Assembly: GCA_963776735.1 (NCBI GenBank)
Contig: CAVZNV010000023.1
Span: forward strand, 62,001-126,000
Direction of reading: 5' to 3'
DNA from: PALSA-612 sp963776735
GTDB taxonomy: Bacteria > Actinomycetota > Thermoleophilia > Gaiellales > Gaiellaceae
Length of the DNA stretch: 64,000 nucleotides
Shown here: positions 61,562-64,000 of the stretch, one piece after another
Layout of the letters: every line of letters starts with the position of its first letter
How positions within the stretch are numbered: the first letter of the stretch is position 1
Made by a program: the position numbers and the translations under genes
The notes under the pieces: model-generated
Databases searched by the model: none
What the model was told of the DNA's origin: nothing
The model's input: only the letters and a program-made list of their open reading frames with translations

Positions 61562-63157
61562 TCAGCCTTTTCGGGCTGCGCGATAGCGCTCGATCAGCGT
61601 TCGCGTCGAGGAATCGAGCGAGGGGTCGAGCTCCGCTCCCGGCTCGAACTGCGCGGCCACGGCCTTCGCCAGCTCCTTGCCGAGCTCGACTCCCCACTGG
61701 TCGAAGGAGTCGATCTCCCAGATCGTGCCCTGCGTGAACACGGAGTGCTCGTAGAGGGCGACCAGGCGGCCGAGCGCGTGCGGGGTCAGGCGCTCCAGCA
61801 CGAAGACGTTCGTCGGCCGGTTGCCCTCGAACTCGCGGTACGGCTGGCCCGGCGGCGCCTCGCGGCCGAACGCGAGCGCCTGCGACTGCGCGAACACGTT
61901 CGAGACCAGCAGGTCGTGGTGCGGCCCGAGCGGGTTGAGCGTCTGCTCGAAGCAGATCAGGTCGCACGGGATCAGGTGCGTGCCCTGGTGAATGAGCTGG
62001 TAGAAGCTGTGCTGGCCGTTCGTGCCGGGCTCGCCCCAGAACACCGGGCCGGTCGGGTAGTCGACGCGCAGGCCGTCGACGGTCACGGACTTGCCGTTCG
62101 ACTCCATCGTCAGCTGCTGCAGATAGGCGGGAAAGCGCTTCAGGTACTGCTCGTACGGCATCACGCCCTGCGTCTCCGCGCCGAAGAACTCCGCGTACCA
62201 GACCGCGAGCAGCCCCATCAGCACCGGCAGGTTCTGCGCCAGGGGCGCCGTGCGGAAGTGCTCGTCGACGGCATGGAAGCCGGCGAGCATGTCCCGGAAC
62301 GCGTCGGGGCCGATCGCGATCATCGTCGAGAGGCCGATCGCCGAGTCCATGGAGTAGCGGCCGCCGACCCAGTCCCAGAAGCCGAACATGTTCGCGGGGT
62401 CGATGCCGAACTTCTTCACCTCGGTCTCGTTGGTCGAGACGGCGACGAAGTGCTTCGCGATCGCCTCCTCGTCGCCGAGCGCTGCCAGCGCCCAGGCCCG
62501 CGCGGAGCCGGCGTTCGTCATCGTCTCGAGCGTCGTGAACGTCTTCGAGGAGATGACGAACAGCGTCTCGGCCGGGTCCAGGTCGCGCGTCGCCTCGACG
62601 AAGTCGGTGCCGTCCACGTTGGACACGAACCGGAAGGTCATGTCCCGCCGGGAGTAGAAGCGGAGCGCCTCGTAGGCCATCACCGGCCCGAGGTCGGAGC
62701 CGCCGATGCCGATGTTGATCACGTTGCGAATCGGCTTTCCCGTGTGGCCCGTCCAGTCGCCGCTCCGCACGCGGTCCGAGAACGACGACATGCGGTCGAG
62801 CACCTCGAGCACCTCCGGCCGCGCGTACGGGCAGCCGGCCGGCGCGCGCAGCGCGACGTGCAGGACGGCTCGATCCTCCGTGACGTTGATGTGCTCGCCC
62901 GCGAACATCGCGTCGATGCGCCGGCGCAGCCCGCACTCCTCGGCCAGCCTGACGAGCAACTCGAGGGTTGTGTCGGTGACGCGGTTCTTCGAGTAGTCGA
63001 GGTAGACGCCCTCGGCCTCGAGAACGAGCCGGGTGCCGCGATCGGGGTCGGCGTCGAAGAGGTCGCGCAGGTGCTCGCGCTCGATCGAGCGGTAGTGCTT
63101 CTCGAGCGCCTTCCAGGCGGGGCGCTCGCGGAGCGGCGGACGGCTCACGCCCGGCAT
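61562..63157 (-). CDS. pgi: Glucose-6-phosphate isomerase
   Basis: 531 residues; interconverts glucose-6-P and fructose-6-P. INIGIGGSDLGPVMAYEALR, FVISSKTFTTLETMTNA, GGRYSMDSAIGLS and FDQWGVELGKELAKAV match both Pgi signatures. Together with the nearby gnd it is a central carbon enzyme. Divergent from the Nudix gene. Confidence 0.97.
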   Translation of the reverse strand: MPGVSRPPLRERPAWKALEKHYRSIEREHLRDLFDADPDRGTRLVLEAEGVYLDYSKNRVTDTTLELLVRLAEECGLRRRIDAMFAGEHINVTEDRAVLHVALRAPAGCPYARPEVLEVLDRMSSFSDRVRSGDWTGHTGKPIRNVINIGIGGSDLGPVMAYEALRFYSRRDMTFRFVSNVDGTDFVEATRDLDPAETLFVISSKTFTTLETMTNAGSARAWALAALGDEEAIAKHFVAVSTNETEVKKFGIDPANMFGFWDWVGGRYSMDSAIGLSTMIAIGPDAFRDMLAGFHAVDEHFRTAPLAQNLPVLMGLLAVWYAEFFGAETQGVMPYEQYLKRFPAYLQQLTMESNGKSVTVDGLRVDYPTGPVFWGEPGTNGQHSFYQLIHQGTHLIPCDLICFEQTLNPLGPHHDLLVSNVFAQSQALAFGREAPPGQPYREFEGNRPTNVFVLERLTPHALGRLVALYEHSVFTQGTIWEIDSFDQWGVELGKELAKAVAAQFEPGAELDPSLDSSTRTLIERYRAARKG

Positions 63158-63174
63158 CGTACGCTGCGCGCTGC

Positions 63175-63639
63175 ATGAAGAACCCGCTGCTCGTCGCCGC
63201 CGACCGGCTCCGCCACGCGTGGTGGTTCGTCGCGCGACCCAGGTCGCTCGGCGTGCTCGCGCTCGTCGTCGACGAGAACGGCCATGTCCTGCTCGTCGAG
63301 CACACGTACCGCCACGGCTGGTACCTCCCCGGCGGCGGCGTGCACCGCAAGGAAGGACTTGCCGACGCGGTGCGCCGGGAGCTGCGCGAGGAAGTCGGCG
63401 TCGTTCCGACCGCGGAGCCGCGCCTCCACGGCGTCTACTGGAACTTCCGCGAGGGCAAGTCCGACTACGTCGTCGTCTTCGCCGTCGAGCGCTGGGAGCG
63501 GCGCGACGTGAAGAGCCTGGAGATCGAGAACAGCGCCTTCTACGCGACGGACGGGTTGCCGGACGACGTGTCCGAGCCCGCCCGGAGGCGCATCGACGAG
63601 CTGGCCGCGGGCAGCTCGGGGGTGTTCGGCGAGTGGTGA
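63175..63639 (+). CDS. Nudix hydrolase with N-terminal hydrophobic segment
   Basis: 154 residues. The Nudix box is GGGVHRKEGLADAVRRELRE followed by EVGV. GHVLLVEHTYRHGWYLPGG precedes it, typical of small Nudix proteins acting on nucleotide-sugars or NDP derivatives. The N terminus (RLRHAWWFVARP) resembles Nudix members linked to membrane lipid genes. Start ATG 17 bases from pgi. Confidence 0.9.
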   Translation: MKNPLLVAADRLRHAWWFVARPRSLGVLALVVDENGHVLLVEHTYRHGWYLPGGGVHRKEGLADAVRRELREEVGVVPTAEPRLHGVYWNFREGKSDYVVVFAVERWERRDVKSLEIENSAFYATDGLPDDVSEPARRRIDELAAGSSGVFGEW

Positions 63640-63646
63640 GGTGGAC

Positions 63647-64000
63647 TTACGTCGTGCCGGCAACCCGGCGACGGGAGATCTGCCTCAGTGTCGGCAATCC
63701 CGCCAGCGCCGGGATCATCGGCAGCCACAGGTTCATGAACCGGTAGACGACCACGGCGACGATCGCCGGAGCGAGCGCGATCCCGACCAGCACGAGCGAG
63801 ATCGGCAGGAGCAGTTCCACGATCCCTGCGCCGCCGAGCGGCAGCGTCCGCCGGCTGAGTGCGTACCCGGTCGCGTACCCGAGGACGAGTTGCGCGAGCG
63901 GCGGCGGTTCCTGGAAGAACACGTGCAGCGCCGCCCAGAGACAGGCGATGTCGCCGGCCCAGTAGAGCGCGATGCCGGCGAACGCAAGGCCGCATGGGAA
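63647..64000 (-). CDS. Flippase-like membrane protein (UPF0104/LPG synthase TM type), partial
   Basis: C-terminal about 117 residues of a polytopic protein; the start lies beyond the right edge. ALYWAGDIACLWAALHV, then YALSRRTLPLGGAGIVELLL and VVVYRFMNLWLPMIPALAG match the last helices of the lysylphosphatidylglycerol synthase TM/AglD family (PLGGAGIVE and YR..W are typical). Inner membrane; role unknown. Confidence 0.75.
   Translation of the reverse strand, partial: FPCGLAFAGIALYWAGDIACLWAALHVFFQEPPPLAQLVLGYATGYALSRRTLPLGGAGIVELLLPISLVLVGIALAPAIVAVVVYRFMNLWLPMIPALAGLPTLRQISRRRVAGTT

Overview
The window is a GC-rich chromosomal segment of an actinobacterium. Frequent GTG starts, an Actinobacteria-like rnc/acpP/plsX/rpmF block, secreted collagen-like proteins with a conserved 'SIP..GVI.GCY' head and several lineage-restricted secreted families suggest Thermoleophilia (Gaiellales/Solirubrobacterales-like). 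That placement is an inference. Coding density is very high: no stretch longer than 300 bases lacks a gene, and the largest gaps (about 200 bases) are at 5533-5717 and 57696-57911. There is one tRNA, and no rRNA, CRISPR array or intact insertion sequence.

Layout. 1-4586: lipid/RNA housekeeping on the minus strand (rnc, acpP, plsX, rpmF, and yceD displaced by an ABC-F/cupin pair). 4600-7082: EamA permease, divergent LysR regulator, a small helical protein and tRNA-Ala(TGC). 7109-13119: signalling region with a collagen-like secreted protein, a frameshifted nitronate monooxygenase, a double HD-GYP/LuxR protein, a recombinase-domain/GGDEF fusion and a membrane pseudokinase. 13149-19683: an MFS exporter, then a flippase facing a six-gene, overlapping phosphonate-type cluster (PEP-mutase-like enzyme, split phosphonopyruvate decarboxylase, methyltransferase, cytidylyltransferase, LicD) that looks like a route to a phosphonate-decorated surface glycan. 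19680-25195: lineage-specific secreted proteins, a cupin, a bicovalent flavin oxidase and two small acidic proteins.

25284-37677: a frameshifted cyclase/AAA/TPR regulator, two tandem CHRD proteins, 2-oxoglutarate dehydrogenase E1, small membrane proteins, hydantoinase A/B and an Ig-like secreted protein. 37783-48394: arginine block. carA-carB diverge from argC-J-B-D-R-G-H, in which every junction overlaps; argF is absent and CarB lacks its allosteric domain. 48416-64000: a secreted protein with a two-component system, thiI, a dimethylformamidase-like secreted protein, a frameshifted SRPBCC protein, EamA, 6-phosphogluconate dehydrogenase, two Nudix proteins, a beta-propeller-like protein, a second flavin oxidase, pgi and a partial flippase-like membrane protein.

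Four genes carry a +1 frameshift (7.9, 22.15, 26.6 and 54.5 kb). Each can be repaired by removing one base at a GGATNC site, so assembly error should be excluded before they are called pseudogenes. The most interesting parts are the phosphonate-type surface cluster with its altered PEP-mutase active site, the recombinase-GGDEF fusion beside a double HD-GYP regulator, the CarB without an MGS domain, a palindromic repeat inside argB and argD, and a palindromic terminator split by a 0.2-kb insert.
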